From: Aminobacter carboxidus
GTDB lineage: Bacteria > Pseudomonadota > Alphaproteobacteria > Rhizobiales > Rhizobiaceae
Assembly: GCF_014863355.1 (NCBI RefSeq)
Contig: NZ_JACZEP010000001.1
Location: 1 to 64,000, forward strand
DNA length: 64,000 nucleotides
Reading direction: 5' to 3'
Shown here: positions 17,683-28,209 of the stretch, piece by piece
Layout of the letters: each line of letters opens with the position of its first letter
Position numbering within the stretch: position 1 is the first letter of the stretch
Notes under the pieces: generated by a model
What the model was told of the DNA's origin: nothing
What the model saw: only the letters and a program-made list of their open reading frames with translations
Database searches by the model: none
Translations under genes and position numbers: made by a program

Positions 17683-19341
17683 ATGAAGGCGATTACACGA
17701 GGCATCCTGGCGTCCGTCCTCATGCTTTCAGGATTGGCATCGGCTCATGCCGCCGACCGCGCCATCATCGTGCTCGATGCGTCCGGCTCGATGTGGGGCC
17801 AGATCGACGGCAAGCCCAAGCTGGAGATCGCCCGCGAAGCGCTGCGCTCGGTGCTGACCACCATTTCAGCCGACACCGAACTCGGGCTGATGGCCTATGG
17901 CCATCGCGAAAAGGGCAGTTGTTCGGATATCGAGCTGGTGGTGCCGCCGGCGTCCGGCTCGGCATCTGCCATCACCGCTGCCGCCGACAGCATGAAGTTC
18001 CTCGGCAAGACGCCATTGTCCGCCGCAGTCAAGCAGGCCGCCGAAGATCTCAAATACACCGAGGACAAGGCGACAGTCATTCTCATCACCGACGGGCTCG
18101 AGACCTGCAACGCCGATCCTTGCGCGCTGGGCAAGGAACTCGAACAGTCGGGCGTCGATTTCACCGCCCATGTCGTCGGTTTCGGGCTCACTGCCGAAGA
18201 AGGCAAGCAGGTCGCCTGCCTGGCCGAAAACACCGGCGGCAAGTACATCCAGGCGACCGACGCCAAGGGCCTGGAAGATGCCCTTGTGCAGACGGTTGCA
18301 GCGCCCGCACCCGCGCCGGCGCCCGAACCAGCACCCGTGCCGGAACCGGCCAAGTCCGAGTTCAACTTCATCCCCGAACTGACGCTGGCCGAAGGCGGAG
18401 CCCCGCTGAAGGACGCCGGCAACGCCTGGGAAATCTACAAGGCCAATGCCGACGGCTCCAAGGGCGAGCGCCTTACCACAGAATACAACAACTACAAGGG
18501 ATCGCTGGAAGCCGGCGCCTACGTCATCCGCGCGACTCTCGGCGAAGCGGCCGTCGAACAGCCGCTCAAGGTCGAGGCGGGCCAGGCCTACACGCCGCTT
18601 TTCGTCCTCAATGCCGGCACGCTTGTCATCAGGCCGCGCCCCAGCGAAGGCGCCGACATCGTCGATGGCGCCGCTGTCGTGATCGATTTCCCAGGTAGCG
18701 ATCACCCCGCGACCTACTACGGCCAGACCAAGGTCGTTCTTCCCGCAGGCGAGCAGAAGGTAAAGGTCACCATCGGCCAGGGCGAGGCCAATGAGACGAT
18801 CCAGCTTGCCGCTGGCCAGACCGTCGAGAAGGACGTCATCGTCGGTGTCGGTCATGCGGTGGTCAACGCGCTATACGCGGCAGGCGGCGAAAAGGTCGAT
18901 GCGTCCGGGCTCGACGTGAGGGTCTTCAAGGCTAAAAAGAAGATCGACGGCAGCCGCGAACAGGTGACCCACGCCTTCGGACCCGATTCCAAATTCGACC
19001 TTCCAGCCGGCGATTACGTCGCTGTCGTCAAGATGGACCAGGTCGAGGCCGAGCAACCCTTCAATGTCAGGGTCGGCGAGCGTGGCGACGTGACTGCGAT
19101 CCTCGACGCTGGCGTTTTGGCCATTAGCGCACCGGGCGCCAAGACGATCAGGGTGTTTGCCGCCAAGAAGGATATCCAGGGTAACCGCAAGGAATTCGGT
19201 TACGAATACAAGGATACCCACCAGACGACCTTGCCCGCTGGCGACTATGTCGTCGAGGCTGATCGCGAGGACAATGGCGGCAAGAAGGAAGGGGCTGCGA
19301 CCGTCAAGGCCGGCGAGCGCAGCGAGCTAACGATCCAATAG
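17683..19341 (+). CDS. Secreted von Willebrand factor A protein with four C-terminal repeats
   Basis: 552 residues. Signal peptide (MKAITRGILASVLMLSGLASAHA-AD), then a vWA domain with an intact MIDAS: DASGSMWG, KTPLSAAV threonine, and LITDGLETC. After a Pro-Ala-rich linker (APAPAPAPEPAPVPEPAK) come four degenerate repeats of about 75-88 residues, each ending in a segment like LPAGDYVAVVK or LEAGAYVIRA and a small beta-sandwich pattern (residues about 230 to the end). ATG 17683 has GAGGGG upstream and is the one that gives the signal peptide. Function unknown: a metal-dependent adhesion or binding protein in the periplasm or envelope is inferred. Its last codons lie inside the first copy of the 31-bp repeat. 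Confidence 0.8.
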   Translation: MKAITRGILASVLMLSGLASAHAADRAIIVLDASGSMWGQIDGKPKLEIAREALRSVLTTISADTELGLMAYGHREKGSCSDIELVVPPASGSASAITAAADSMKFLGKTPLSAAVKQAAEDLKYTEDKATVILITDGLETCNADPCALGKELEQSGVDFTAHVVGFGLTAEEGKQVACLAENTGGKYIQATDAKGLEDALVQTVAAPAPAPAPEPAPVPEPAKSEFNFIPELTLAEGGAPLKDAGNAWEIYKANADGSKGERLTTEYNNYKGSLEAGAYVIRATLGEAAVEQPLKVEAGQAYTPLFVLNAGTLVIRPRPSEGADIVDGAAVVIDFPGSDHPATYYGQTKVVLPAGEQKVKVTIGQGEANETIQLAAGQTVEKDVIVGVGHAVVNALYAAGGEKVDASGLDVRVFKAKKKIDGSREQVTHAFGPDSKFDLPAGDYVAVVKMDQVEAEQPFNVRVGERGDVTAILDAGVLAISAPGAKTIRVFAAKKDIQGNRKEFGYEYKDTHQTTLPAGDYVVEADREDNGGKKEGAATVKAGERSELTIQ

Positions 19342-19495
19342 GCTGGAGCGCAGCGAGCTAACGATCCAATAGGCTGGAGCGCAGCGAGCTAACGATCCAA
19401 TAGGCTGGAGCGCAGCGAGCTAACGATCCAATAGGCTGGAGCGCAGCGAACTTACGATCCAGTAGGCTGGAGCGCAGCGAACTTACGATCCAGTA
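19311..19495. repeat. 31-bp tandem repeat, six copies, starting inside the vWA gene 3' end
   Basis: Copies lie back to back at a 31-base period: a first, partly diverged copy ending at 19340 that includes the last codons and part of the stop of the vWA gene, then 19341-19371, 19372-19402, 19403-19433, 19434-19464 and 19465-19495. Each unit contains GCAGCGAGCTAACGATCCAA followed by TA. The last two copies share changes (GAACTTACG and CCAGTA), so they form a sub-family. The array has no spacers and no cas genes nearby, so it is not CRISPR. Slippage or unequal exchange is the likely origin. Confidence 0.95.
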
Positions 19496-19855
19496 GGCTT
19501 GCAAGCTGCGGCAGGCGCGGCTATCTAAGGCGCGCAACTCGAACGACAAAGGAGGGCTGCGTGTACACGTTTTTTCGTCACCACCGTCAGCGCGGCCCTG
19601 TCCACGCCCTGCAAATGCGTTTGCAGGGCTGACCTCGGACGAAGCGCCAACCGCATCGGCCCAAAAATCGGCTTCGATTTTGGAACCTACGATGCGGGAT
19701 CAATCCAGCGTATCTCTCTCCCGGTCTGCCCTTGGTGGTGATGCGGTGCCGAGCCTTGGGCTCGCCCGCATCTGGACAACTCACCGGACCTGGTTCCCCA
19801 CGGCATCTCGCAACAGCGGATGCGGGCGAAGGTCCGGCCAGACCAGAGAACTGAC
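19496..19855. other. Gene-free stretch with two palindromes before the ABC-F gene
   Basis: No supported gene. It holds CGTGTACACG followed by a T run (19560-19575), which might end transcripts; a perfect 10-bp stem GCCCTGCAAA/TTTGCAGGGC with a TGCG loop (19606-19629) without T run; and CCAAAAATCG-GCTT-CGATTTTGG (19661-19683), similar to the palindrome at 53614-53637. The ABC-F promoter probably lies in the last 150 bases but no clear -35/-10 pair stands out. Confidence 0.5.
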
Positions 19856-21385
19856 ATGGCTTTGATCAATCTGAGGTCGCTCGGCGTAACGCTCGGGGCT
19901 TCGCTCTTTTCCAATCTCAACCTTTCCATCGAACCGGGCGACAGGCTCGGCATCGTCGCCGCCAATGGCCGCGGCAAGTCCACGCTGCTGCGCTCGATCA
20001 CGGGTGCCTTCGAGCCGACGACGGGCGACATCACCCGGGCACGTGGCTTGCGCGTCGGCCATGTTGAGCAGGACGTACCAGTCAGCCTGGTCGACATGGC
20101 ATTCCATGACGCGGTTCTCGCCGCACTTCCGGCGGATCAGGCCGAAAGCGAAAGCTGGCGCGTCGACATTGTGCTCGACGAGCTCGATGTGCCAGAAGAG
20201 ATGCGCCAGCGGCCATTGTCGAAGCTGAGCGGCGGTTGGCAGCGGCTGGCAATGCTCGCCCGCGTCTGGGTGACCGAGCCCGACATGCTGTTGCTCGACG
20301 AACCGACCAACCATCTCGACCTTGCGCGCATAGCCCAGCTCGAAAACTGGCTGAACGCGCTGCCGCGCGACGTGCCGGTGGTGATTTGCAGCCACGATCG
20401 CGCTTTCCTCGATGCGGTGACCAACCGGACGCTTTTCCTCAGACCTGAGAACTCGCAGGTCTTTTCTCTGCCTTACTCCAGCGCGCGGGCAGCACTCGAT
20501 GAGATCGATGCCTCGGAAGCGCGTCGCTTCGAAAAGGACATGAAGACGGCGCAGCAATTGCGGCGACAGGCGGCCAAGCTCAACAACATCGGCATCAATT
20601 CAGGCAGCGACTTGCTGGTGGTGAAGACCAAGCAGCTGAAAGAGCGAGCCGAGCGGCTGGAGGATGCGGCGCGGCCTGCCCATCAGGAACGTTCAGCCGG
20701 CGCCATCAGGCTCGGCAACCGCGGCACGCACGCCAAGGTGCTGGTCACCTTCGACGATGCCGATGTCACCACGCCTGATGGAACGCTGCTGTTCCGCACC
20801 GGCAAACAATGGCTCCGCCAGGGCGATCGCATCGTCCTGCTCGGCCGCAATGGCACTGGCAAGACGCGGCTGGTCAACATGGTCAGGCAGGCCATCGGCG
20901 CGCCGGAAAACGCCAGGGACGTGGTCAAGGCGACGCCCTCGCTTGTGCTGGGCTATGGCGACCAGGGCCTGTCCGATCTCAAGGACAGCGACGCGCCGCT
21001 GTCGATGCTGACGCGCCGCTTCGCGCTTGGCGAGCAGCGCGCCCGCACCTTGCTTGCCGGGGCCGGCCTGACTGTCGAGATGCAGGGCAATCCGATCGGC
21101 CGCCTCTCGAGTGGCCAGAAGGCACGGCTTGGCATGCTGGTATTGCGGCTGACCAACCCCAACTTCTACCTGCTCGACGAGCCGACCAACCATCTCGACA
21201 TCGACGGGCAGGAGGCATTGGAGGACGAACTGCTGAAGCACGAGGCGAGCTGCCTGCTCGTCTCGCACGACCGCAGCTTCGTCCGTGGCGTCGGCAACCG
21301 CTTCTGGCTGATCGACAAGAAGCGCCTGGTCGAGGTGGAAAGCCCGGAAGGCTTCTTCACTGATGTGGCGAAGAACGGCGCTTAG
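19856..21385 (+). CDS. ABC-F family ATP-binding cassette protein (ribosome-associated or resistance type)
   Basis: 509 residues with two ABC domains and no membrane segments, the ABC-F layout. Domain 1: Walker A ANGRGKST, signature LSGGWQRL, Walker B LLLDEPTNHLD. Linker rich in charged residues (RRFEKDMKTAQQLRRQAAKL). Domain 2: Walker A GRNGTGKT, signature LSSGQKARL, Walker B YLLDEPTNHLDIDG, switch VSHDRSF. Most ABC-F proteins act on ribosomes (EttA, Uup) or protect them from antibiotics; the exact subgroup needs phylogeny. ATG 19856 (MALINLRSLGVTLG) starts the domain; an in-frame ATG 12 codons upstream has no support. Monocistronic as far as visible. Confidence 0.88.
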   Translation: MALINLRSLGVTLGASLFSNLNLSIEPGDRLGIVAANGRGKSTLLRSITGAFEPTTGDITRARGLRVGHVEQDVPVSLVDMAFHDAVLAALPADQAESESWRVDIVLDELDVPEEMRQRPLSKLSGGWQRLAMLARVWVTEPDMLLLDEPTNHLDLARIAQLENWLNALPRDVPVVICSHDRAFLDAVTNRTLFLRPENSQVFSLPYSSARAALDEIDASEARRFEKDMKTAQQLRRQAAKLNNIGINSGSDLLVVKTKQLKERAERLEDAARPAHQERSAGAIRLGNRGTHAKVLVTFDDADVTTPDGTLLFRTGKQWLRQGDRIVLLGRNGTGKTRLVNMVRQAIGAPENARDVVKATPSLVLGYGDQGLSDLKDSDAPLSMLTRRFALGEQRARTLLAGAGLTVEMQGNPIGRLSSGQKARLGMLVLRLTNPNFYLLDEPTNHLDIDGQEALEDELLKHEASCLLVSHDRSFVRGVGNRFWLIDKKRLVEVESPEGFFTDVAKNGA

Positions 21386-21480
21386 CCCCAAGGCACTAGA
21401 CGGGGCCTGCCAGAGCTTCGGCTTCGGCAGGCCTGATCGACCGTGCTATCGTTTGCATGACGATAATTCAGGAGACTGTC

Positions 21481-21831
21481 ATGCGCTTGAGCCTCACTGC
21501 AATCGGCCTCGCTGCCGCGACCACTGCGGCAATGGCTTCGACCGTGACGCTGGAGCTGCCGGGCGATGCAAAGGTCGAGCACAACTTGATCGCCTACAAG
21601 TGCGTCGATCAGGCCGTGAAGGCCGAATACATCAACGCTGGCGACAATTCGCTCGCCGTGCTCACGATCGGCGATCAGACGGTCGTGGCCGTAACCGTTC
21701 TTAGCGCCAGCGGCGCCAGATATGCCGGTCAGCAGTTTATTTGGTGGACCAAGGGCGACAACGCCGATCTCTACGACCTGACCAAGGGCGAGGACGCGCC
21801 GGCGACGTTGTCATGCGAGGCGGTGAAGTAG
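21481..21831 (+). CDS. MliC-like lysozyme inhibitor, periplasmic
   Basis: 116 residues. Signal peptide MRLSLTAIGLAAATTAAMAS, then a small beta-barrel pattern with YKCVDQAVKAEYINAGDN, LAVLTI and VLSASGARYAGQQFIWWTKG and two cysteines likely bonded. This fits the MliC (C-type lysozyme inhibitor) family, where the SGxxYxxxxxxWWxKG block is diagnostic. Members protect the cell wall against host or predator lysozyme; here the protein lacks a lipobox and should be free in the periplasm. AGGAG at about 21470 supports ATG 21481. Confidence 0.7.
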   Translation: MRLSLTAIGLAAATTAAMASTVTLELPGDAKVEHNLIAYKCVDQAVKAEYINAGDNSLAVLTIGDQTVVAVTVLSASGARYAGQQFIWWTKGDNADLYDLTKGEDAPATLSCEAVK

Positions 21832-21875
21832 CGAGAGGCTCGACCTCGGGGTAGAGCCTCAGAGCTTCGAGCGGG

Positions 21876-23699
<1,824 letters not shown>

Positions 23700-23851
23700 G
23701 GCCTCAGTCCTTTCAACGCGGTGCCCGAACCGGGAGGAGCTTCGGGCTGGCATGGACCGGCAGACGGCGCGATTGCGCCGGACCATGCACGATTTCGGCA
23801 TTCGCGGCGCCGCAGCCCCTCAGGGGGGGGCACGGCGCGGCCGGGCTCCGA

Positions 23852-24553
23852 TCAGGGCGCCCAGTAGATCTCGGCAGCGCGCGGCGCCCGGTCGATCACG
23901 GTGCGGATCGGCAGCGGCTCTTCGGCTGCCAGTGCCGCCTCGATGACGTTGCGCTTCTCAGCACCTTCGATGTGGATGACGACAAGCCCGGCATTGACCA
24001 GCGCAGGAAGCGTCAGCGTCAGCCTCGGCTCGCCGGCGGTCTGTGCATGCACCGGCATGACGATCCGGGTCGAAGCCGGGTCGAGCAGGACGTCGAGGCT
24101 CTGCGCATCGGGGAAGAACGAAGCGGTGTGGCCATCGCCACCCATGCCGAGGATCGCCGCATCGAGCGGCCAGGGCAGGGTCTTCAGCGCGGAGTCCGCA
24201 AGGTGTGCGCCGTCCTCGACAGTCGTTGCCTCATGGAACAGTGGCGCGAAACGGGCGGCGGACGCTGCGTTCTGCAGCAAGTTGGCCTTGGCAAGCGATG
24301 CGTTGGAACGCGACGAGGTCTCGGGAACGAAACGCTCGTCGACCAGTGTCACCGTGACTTTGCCCCAGTCGAGCTCTTCGCGCGACAAGGCTGCGAAGAA
24401 CCGGCCGGGCGTCGAGCCACCGGAAACGGCCAGGAACGCTTCGCCGCGCCGCGAGATCGCCGTGCGCAGGACTTCGGCGACAACATCCGCCAGCGAAGCC
24501 GCCAACGCGTCGCGCGTCTCAAACTCGTTCCAGTGGGGCGCAATGCCAGCCAT
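23852..24553 (-). CDS. pgl: 6-phosphogluconolactonase
   Basis: 233 residues of the DevB/SOL glucosamine-6-phosphate isomerase-like type. Hydrolyses 6-phosphogluconolactone made by Zwf. Features: FLAVSGGSTPGRFFAALS near residue 44, VTLVDERFVPETSSRSN, ILGMGGDGHTASFFPDA and the C-terminal PIRTVIDRAPRAAEIYWAP. ATG 24553 lies just downstream of the zwf stop (24559), so the two genes are coupled; a TTG at 24562 overlaps the stop but has no better binding site. Middle gene of zwf-pgl-edd. An 8-base G run sits in the pgl-edd gap at 23823-23830. Confidence 0.93.
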   Translation of the reverse strand: MAGIAPHWNEFETRDALAASLADVVAEVLRTAISRRGEAFLAVSGGSTPGRFFAALSREELDWGKVTVTLVDERFVPETSSRSNASLAKANLLQNAASAARFAPLFHEATTVEDGAHLADSALKTLPWPLDAAILGMGGDGHTASFFPDAQSLDVLLDPASTRIVMPVHAQTAGEPRLTLTLPALVNAGLVVIHIEGAEKRNVIEAALAAEEPLPIRTVIDRAPRAAEIYWAP

Positions 24554-24558
24554 GGCGC

Positions 24559-26028
24559 TCAATTGCTCTCGTGCCAGGTGCGGCCGTCACGCTCGATCAG
24601 CGCGATCGAGGCGGAAGGTCCCCAGGTGCCGGCGGTGTAGCCCTGGGCTTCCTGGCGGCTGCCTTCCCAGGCATGCTGGATCGGGTCGATCCACTTCCAT
24701 GCCGCCTCGACCTCGTCGCGGCGCATGAACAGCGTCTGGTTGCCACGCACGACATCCATGATCAGCCGTTCATAGGCATCTGGGGCGCGTCCGTCGAAGG
24801 ACTGCGCAAAGCTCATGTCGAGCGGGATCTGGCGTAGGCGCATGCCGCCCGGACCCGGATCCTTGATCATGATGAACTGCTTGACGCCCTCGTCGGGCTG
24901 CAGGCGGATGACCAGCTGGTTGTTGAAGATCGGCCCGGCGCTTTCGCCGAAGATCGAGTGCGGGATCGGCTTGAACTCGATGACGATTTCGGAAACGCGC
25001 GATGCCAGCCGCTTGCCGGTGCGCAGGTAGAACGGCACGCCGGCCCAGCGCCAGTTGGCGATTTCGGCCTTGATGGCGACGAAGGTTTCGGTGTTGCTCT
25101 CGGCGCCTAGCTCCTCGACGTAGCCCTTGACCGGCCCGCCGGCCGATGCACCGGCGCGATACTGGCCGCGCACCGTCTGCTTGGGCGCCTCATTGCCGTT
25201 GACGCGCTTAAGCGCGTTGAGAACCTTGAGCTTTTCGTCGCGCACCGCATTGGCCTCCATCGAGGCCGGGGCCTCCATGGCGACGAGGCAAAGCAGCTGC
25301 AGCATGTGGTTCTGCACCATGTCGCGCAGCGCACCCGCCTTGTCGTAATAGGTGACGCGGTCTTCCAGGCCGACTGTTTCGGCCACCGTGATCTGCACGT
25401 GGTCGATATGCGCCGAGTTCCACAGCGGCTCGTAGAGCGCGTTGGCGAAGCGCAGCGCCATCAGGTTCTGCACCGTCTCCTTGCCGAGATAGTGGTCGAT
25501 GCGGAAGATCTGGTGCTCGCCGAAATCGTCGCCGATGATGTCGTTCAGCGCCCGGGCCGACTCAAGGTCACGGCCGATCGGCTTTTCCACCACGATGCGC
25601 GAATCCGGGGTGACCAGCTTGTTTGCCTTGAGGTGGTCGGAGATGTCGCCGAACAGGCTGGGCGCCACCGCGAGATAGAAGACGCGGATGCGCTTGCTGT
25701 CGGCAAGCGACTTCTTGAGTTCGGCGAAACCGTCGCCAGACTTGGCATCGACCGTGACGTAGCTCAGCCTGTCGAGGAAGGTCGCAAGTTCCTTTTCCTC
25801 GATGTACTCAGGCTTCACGTGATCCGAGATCGCCTTCTTGGCGAAGGCCCGGAATTCCTTGTCGTCCATCTTGGTGCGCGATGCGCCGATGATGCGGGTC
25901 GGCTCGGAAAACTGGTGGTCGCGCTGGCGGTGATAGAGTGCTGGCAGCAGCTTGCGCTCCGACAGATCGCCGGTGCCCCCGAAAATGATGAAGTCGAAGG
26001 GTTCGACGGGGATGATCTGGCTGGTCAT
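24559..26028 (-). CDS. zwf: Glucose-6-phosphate 1-dehydrogenase
   Basis: 489 residues, standard length. Oxidises glucose-6-phosphate to 6-phosphogluconolactone with NADP (or NAD). N-terminal Rossmann motif FIIFGGTGDLSERKLLPALY, substrate-binding signature FRIDHYLGKETVQNL and the dimerisation/substrate segment FYLRTGKRL. First gene of the zwf-pgl-edd unit, the classical rhizobial arrangement feeding the Entner-Doudoroff route, with its promoter in the 26029-26214 gap shared with the divergent ComJ-like gene. Confidence 0.96.
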   Translation of the reverse strand: MTSQIIPVEPFDFIIFGGTGDLSERKLLPALYHRQRDHQFSEPTRIIGASRTKMDDKEFRAFAKKAISDHVKPEYIEEKELATFLDRLSYVTVDAKSGDGFAELKKSLADSKRIRVFYLAVAPSLFGDISDHLKANKLVTPDSRIVVEKPIGRDLESARALNDIIGDDFGEHQIFRIDHYLGKETVQNLMALRFANALYEPLWNSAHIDHVQITVAETVGLEDRVTYYDKAGALRDMVQNHMLQLLCLVAMEAPASMEANAVRDEKLKVLNALKRVNGNEAPKQTVRGQYRAGASAGGPVKGYVEELGAESNTETFVAIKAEIANWRWAGVPFYLRTGKRLASRVSEIVIEFKPIPHSIFGESAGPIFNNQLVIRLQPDEGVKQFIMIKDPGPGGMRLRQIPLDMSFAQSFDGRAPDAYERLIMDVVRGNQTLFMRRDEVEAAWKWIDPIQHAWEGSRQEAQGYTAGTWGPSASIALIERDGRTWHESN

Positions 26029-26214
26029 GTTCTATCCGTTTTCAAGACGGTCGCGATGTCGACGCCTGATATAATCTAATCGATTTAAAAGTTCTAGCCC
26101 AAAAGCCAGCGCCACGGTGTCACAGCTACAACACGCTGTTACAGGTACAAGTTGACAGTGGGCCAGCTGAGAGGGCTTGTCGATAGTGTCGGGCGCAGAG
26201 TCAGGGAGGCCGGA
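26029..26214. promoter_or_regulatory. Divergent promoter region zwf / comJ-like gene
   Basis: AT-rich for this genome. Near zwf it contains ATCGATTTAAAAG and GATATAATCTAATC, which may supply a minus-strand -10. Nearer the ComJ-like gene is a dyad TGTCACAG (26118-26125) and CTGTTACA (26136-26143), 7 of 8 complementary with a 10-base spacer, a possible operator. No regulator can be named. Confidence 0.35.
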
Positions 26215-26667
26215 GTGCAAGGGTCGCAAGTACTGGAAGTATCTTACGGCCAGATCAGCGTATTCGACGCGGCGACGTCGACACCATTCAGCCTGTGGGA
26301 AGATCGACATGTCCATCAGGGGTTCACCTGGCGCGAAGGCGCCGTGGGTTTCAGAACCATGGCTGAGAATGGCCCCTTTCACGTGACGCTGACGGAGGGT
26401 TCAACCGGCGTGTCCGAAAGCAGCGTGCTGCTTGTCGATGTTCCGTTTCTCAGTCGGAGCGGCAAGGTGGTGGTCGCAAGCGTTGCCGATGAGTTCGAGG
26501 TACGAATTGCCGCTGGTTCCTATCAACTGCGATACGGCTGCAGCGCCGACCACCGGATCGTTCTCGACTGGACGCAGTGTATCAAGCCTGTGTTCAGGGT
26601 GACCAGATCTGATCGGCCGATCCCGAACGACAGCGACTTGTTGCTCGTGGCGCACCCCGCTTTGTAA
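26215..26667 (+). CDS. ComJ-like protein
   Basis: 150 residues, no signal peptide. SYGQISVFDA, FSLWEDRHVHQGFTWREGAV and a series of beta strands ending SYQLRYGCSADHR resemble the ComJ (Nin) family, whose Bacillus member inhibits the competence nuclease NucA. The match is from pattern memory and needs a profile search. The likely start is GTG 26215, because AGGGAGG lies just upstream (26202-26208) and the recognisable part begins VLEVSYGQISVF; the frame is open 21 codons further to a TTG. No nuclease gene is adjacent, so a role as nuclease inhibitor is not supported by context. Confidence 0.5.
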   Translation: MQGSQVLEVSYGQISVFDAATSTPFSLWEDRHVHQGFTWREGAVGFRTMAENGPFHVTLTEGSTGVSESSVLLVDVPFLSRSGKVVVASVADEFEVRIAAGSYQLRYGCSADHRIVLDWTQCIKPVFRVTRSDRPIPNDSDLLLVAHPAL

Positions 26668-26703
26668 TGCACCGGCACTACCCCAAAGCTCTACCTGCCA
26701 GCT

Positions 26704-28050
26704 CTACCTGATAGGCTCCAGCAGGGCGTCGATCGTGTCGTTGCGGTCGGCAAGCGCCGGCCCGGCCGAGAGACTTTCCGGTCCGCCTGCCACGATGGCA
26801 GGAGGCGCGGGGCAAACCGGCGGGACGGGAATCGTGCCGTCGTTGAACGGTGCCTCGCGGGCGGTGACCGTCGCGCACATGCGTTCGATGCCGGCCTGCA
26901 GTTGCAGCGAGTAGTCGAGCGGCCGCGCGAGCACCGCCGTTTGCGTGCCGAAGTAGCGTGACTCACCGTCGAACACACCGCCGGCGAAGACGTCGCGAAA
27001 ATACTCCAGCAGTCGGCGTTGGTAATCGATCGGCGTTGCCGGTTGCCGTGGCAGGTTGCCGAAATCGTCGCTGCGCGGATATTGCGCCGAACCGTGGCAG
27101 GACACGCACGAGCTGATCTGGTTGTCGGCCGGCCCGTTGACGCGCCCGCCCCAGCCAAGCTCCTTGCGCGCCGCCCAGCCGTAGATCTTGCCTTCGAGCG
27201 TTTCGTTGAGCACGTTCTGGCGCAATTGCCCCGGCGGCGGCACGAAGCGGTCGTTGCCCCAGCTCAAGCCGACCGGCACCAGCTTTTTCCATGGGTCGGT
27301 GCCGGGTTCGGTGCCCTGATAGACGAAGGTGCCGAACACCCATCCGGTCTGCAGCGAGCGCGGATCGCGCACGGCTATGTCGATCTGGTAGAGGCGCAGC
27401 TTGCCGATGCGGTTGGGAGCTCTGCCGATGTCGCCGTCCCATTCGGGCGCGCCGGCGACATAGGCGATGTCGGCTGCCGTGGCGGTGGTGAACAGCAGTT
27501 TGAACGACGTCGTGCCGACGGGAAAGTAGATGTCGTCGATCCTGGGGCTGCACGGATCGCTCCACACTTTGGCGAAGGTCGTGGCCCCGAGCGCGTTGTA
27601 GAAGCCGACTGCCCAGGTGTCGAAAGACTTGGTCACACCTTCGGCCAGCTGTTCCGGATCGGTCGCGCGCTCCTTGGTCAGACCGTGCAGGAACTCCCGT
27701 CCCGAATTGCCCGGATGCATCCACAGCGCATGGTACCAGTTGCGCACATTGTTGTTGGCGACGTTAAAGTCGACGGCGATATTACCTTCGAGCGAATAGT
27801 CGAGCACCGCCTGGATGTAGGCGCGCCAATCCTGGGTGAAGTCGATCGACAGGAAGGCCGGAGGCAGCTCGCTGGTGCTTGCGGGGAAGTCGAAACGGCC
27901 CTTGAAGCCTTGCGCCTCGGCGAATCCAGGCGGTATTCCGCGCTTCTGGTTGTAGCTCGGCACGACGCAGGCAGCATGCGCTGCTTGCTGGAAGCTGAAG
28001 ATCAAACCTGCGTTTATTGAAAACAATGCAAATAAGAAACGAAGTTTCAT
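26704..28050 (-). CDS. Secreted protein with one c-type haem motif, function unknown
   Basis: 448 residues. Signal peptide MKLRFLFALFSINAGLIFSF with cleavage near AAHAA-CV. A single haem c attachment site CVSCHGSAQYP lies near residue 325. The long N-terminal part (about 300 residues, with VPVGLSWGNDRFVPP, GWAARKELGWGGRVNGPADN just before the CxxCH) is not recognised. Pattern suggests a periplasmic cytochrome c-type or di-haem-related oxidoreductase. ATG 28050 gives the signal peptide; the frame opens five codons earlier. Stands alone, divergent from the SDR gene and with its 3' end facing the ComJ-like gene. Confidence 0.6.
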   Translation of the reverse strand: MKLRFLFALFSINAGLIFSFQQAAHAACVVPSYNQKRGIPPGFAEAQGFKGRFDFPASTSELPPAFLSIDFTQDWRAYIQAVLDYSLEGNIAVDFNVANNNVRNWYHALWMHPGNSGREFLHGLTKERATDPEQLAEGVTKSFDTWAVGFYNALGATTFAKVWSDPCSPRIDDIYFPVGTTSFKLLFTTATAADIAYVAGAPEWDGDIGRAPNRIGKLRLYQIDIAVRDPRSLQTGWVFGTFVYQGTEPGTDPWKKLVPVGLSWGNDRFVPPPGQLRQNVLNETLEGKIYGWAARKELGWGGRVNGPADNQISSCVSCHGSAQYPRSDDFGNLPRQPATPIDYQRRLLEYFRDVFAGGVFDGESRYFGTQTAVLARPLDYSLQLQAGIERMCATVTAREAPFNDGTIPVPPVCPAPPAIVAGGPESLSAGPALADRNDTIDALLEPIR

Positions 28051-28209
28051 GTTTGCGTCCCCCACCCAGAGGCAGGCAATTACTTTAGGATTATTTCAAG
28101 AATGCCGCAAGTCGGGCGCCTGCCAGACCTCGCTTGTCTGTTGCTGGCGGACGCGTTTATCCTTTTCGATAAGGGGCTGGTGACAGGATTCGATTCGAAG
28201 GGACGTAAC

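Noticed and set aside
19341-19495. CRISPR array
   Set aside because: Units are contiguous with no spacers, no dyad within the unit, and no cas genes are nearby; it is a simple tandem repeat.
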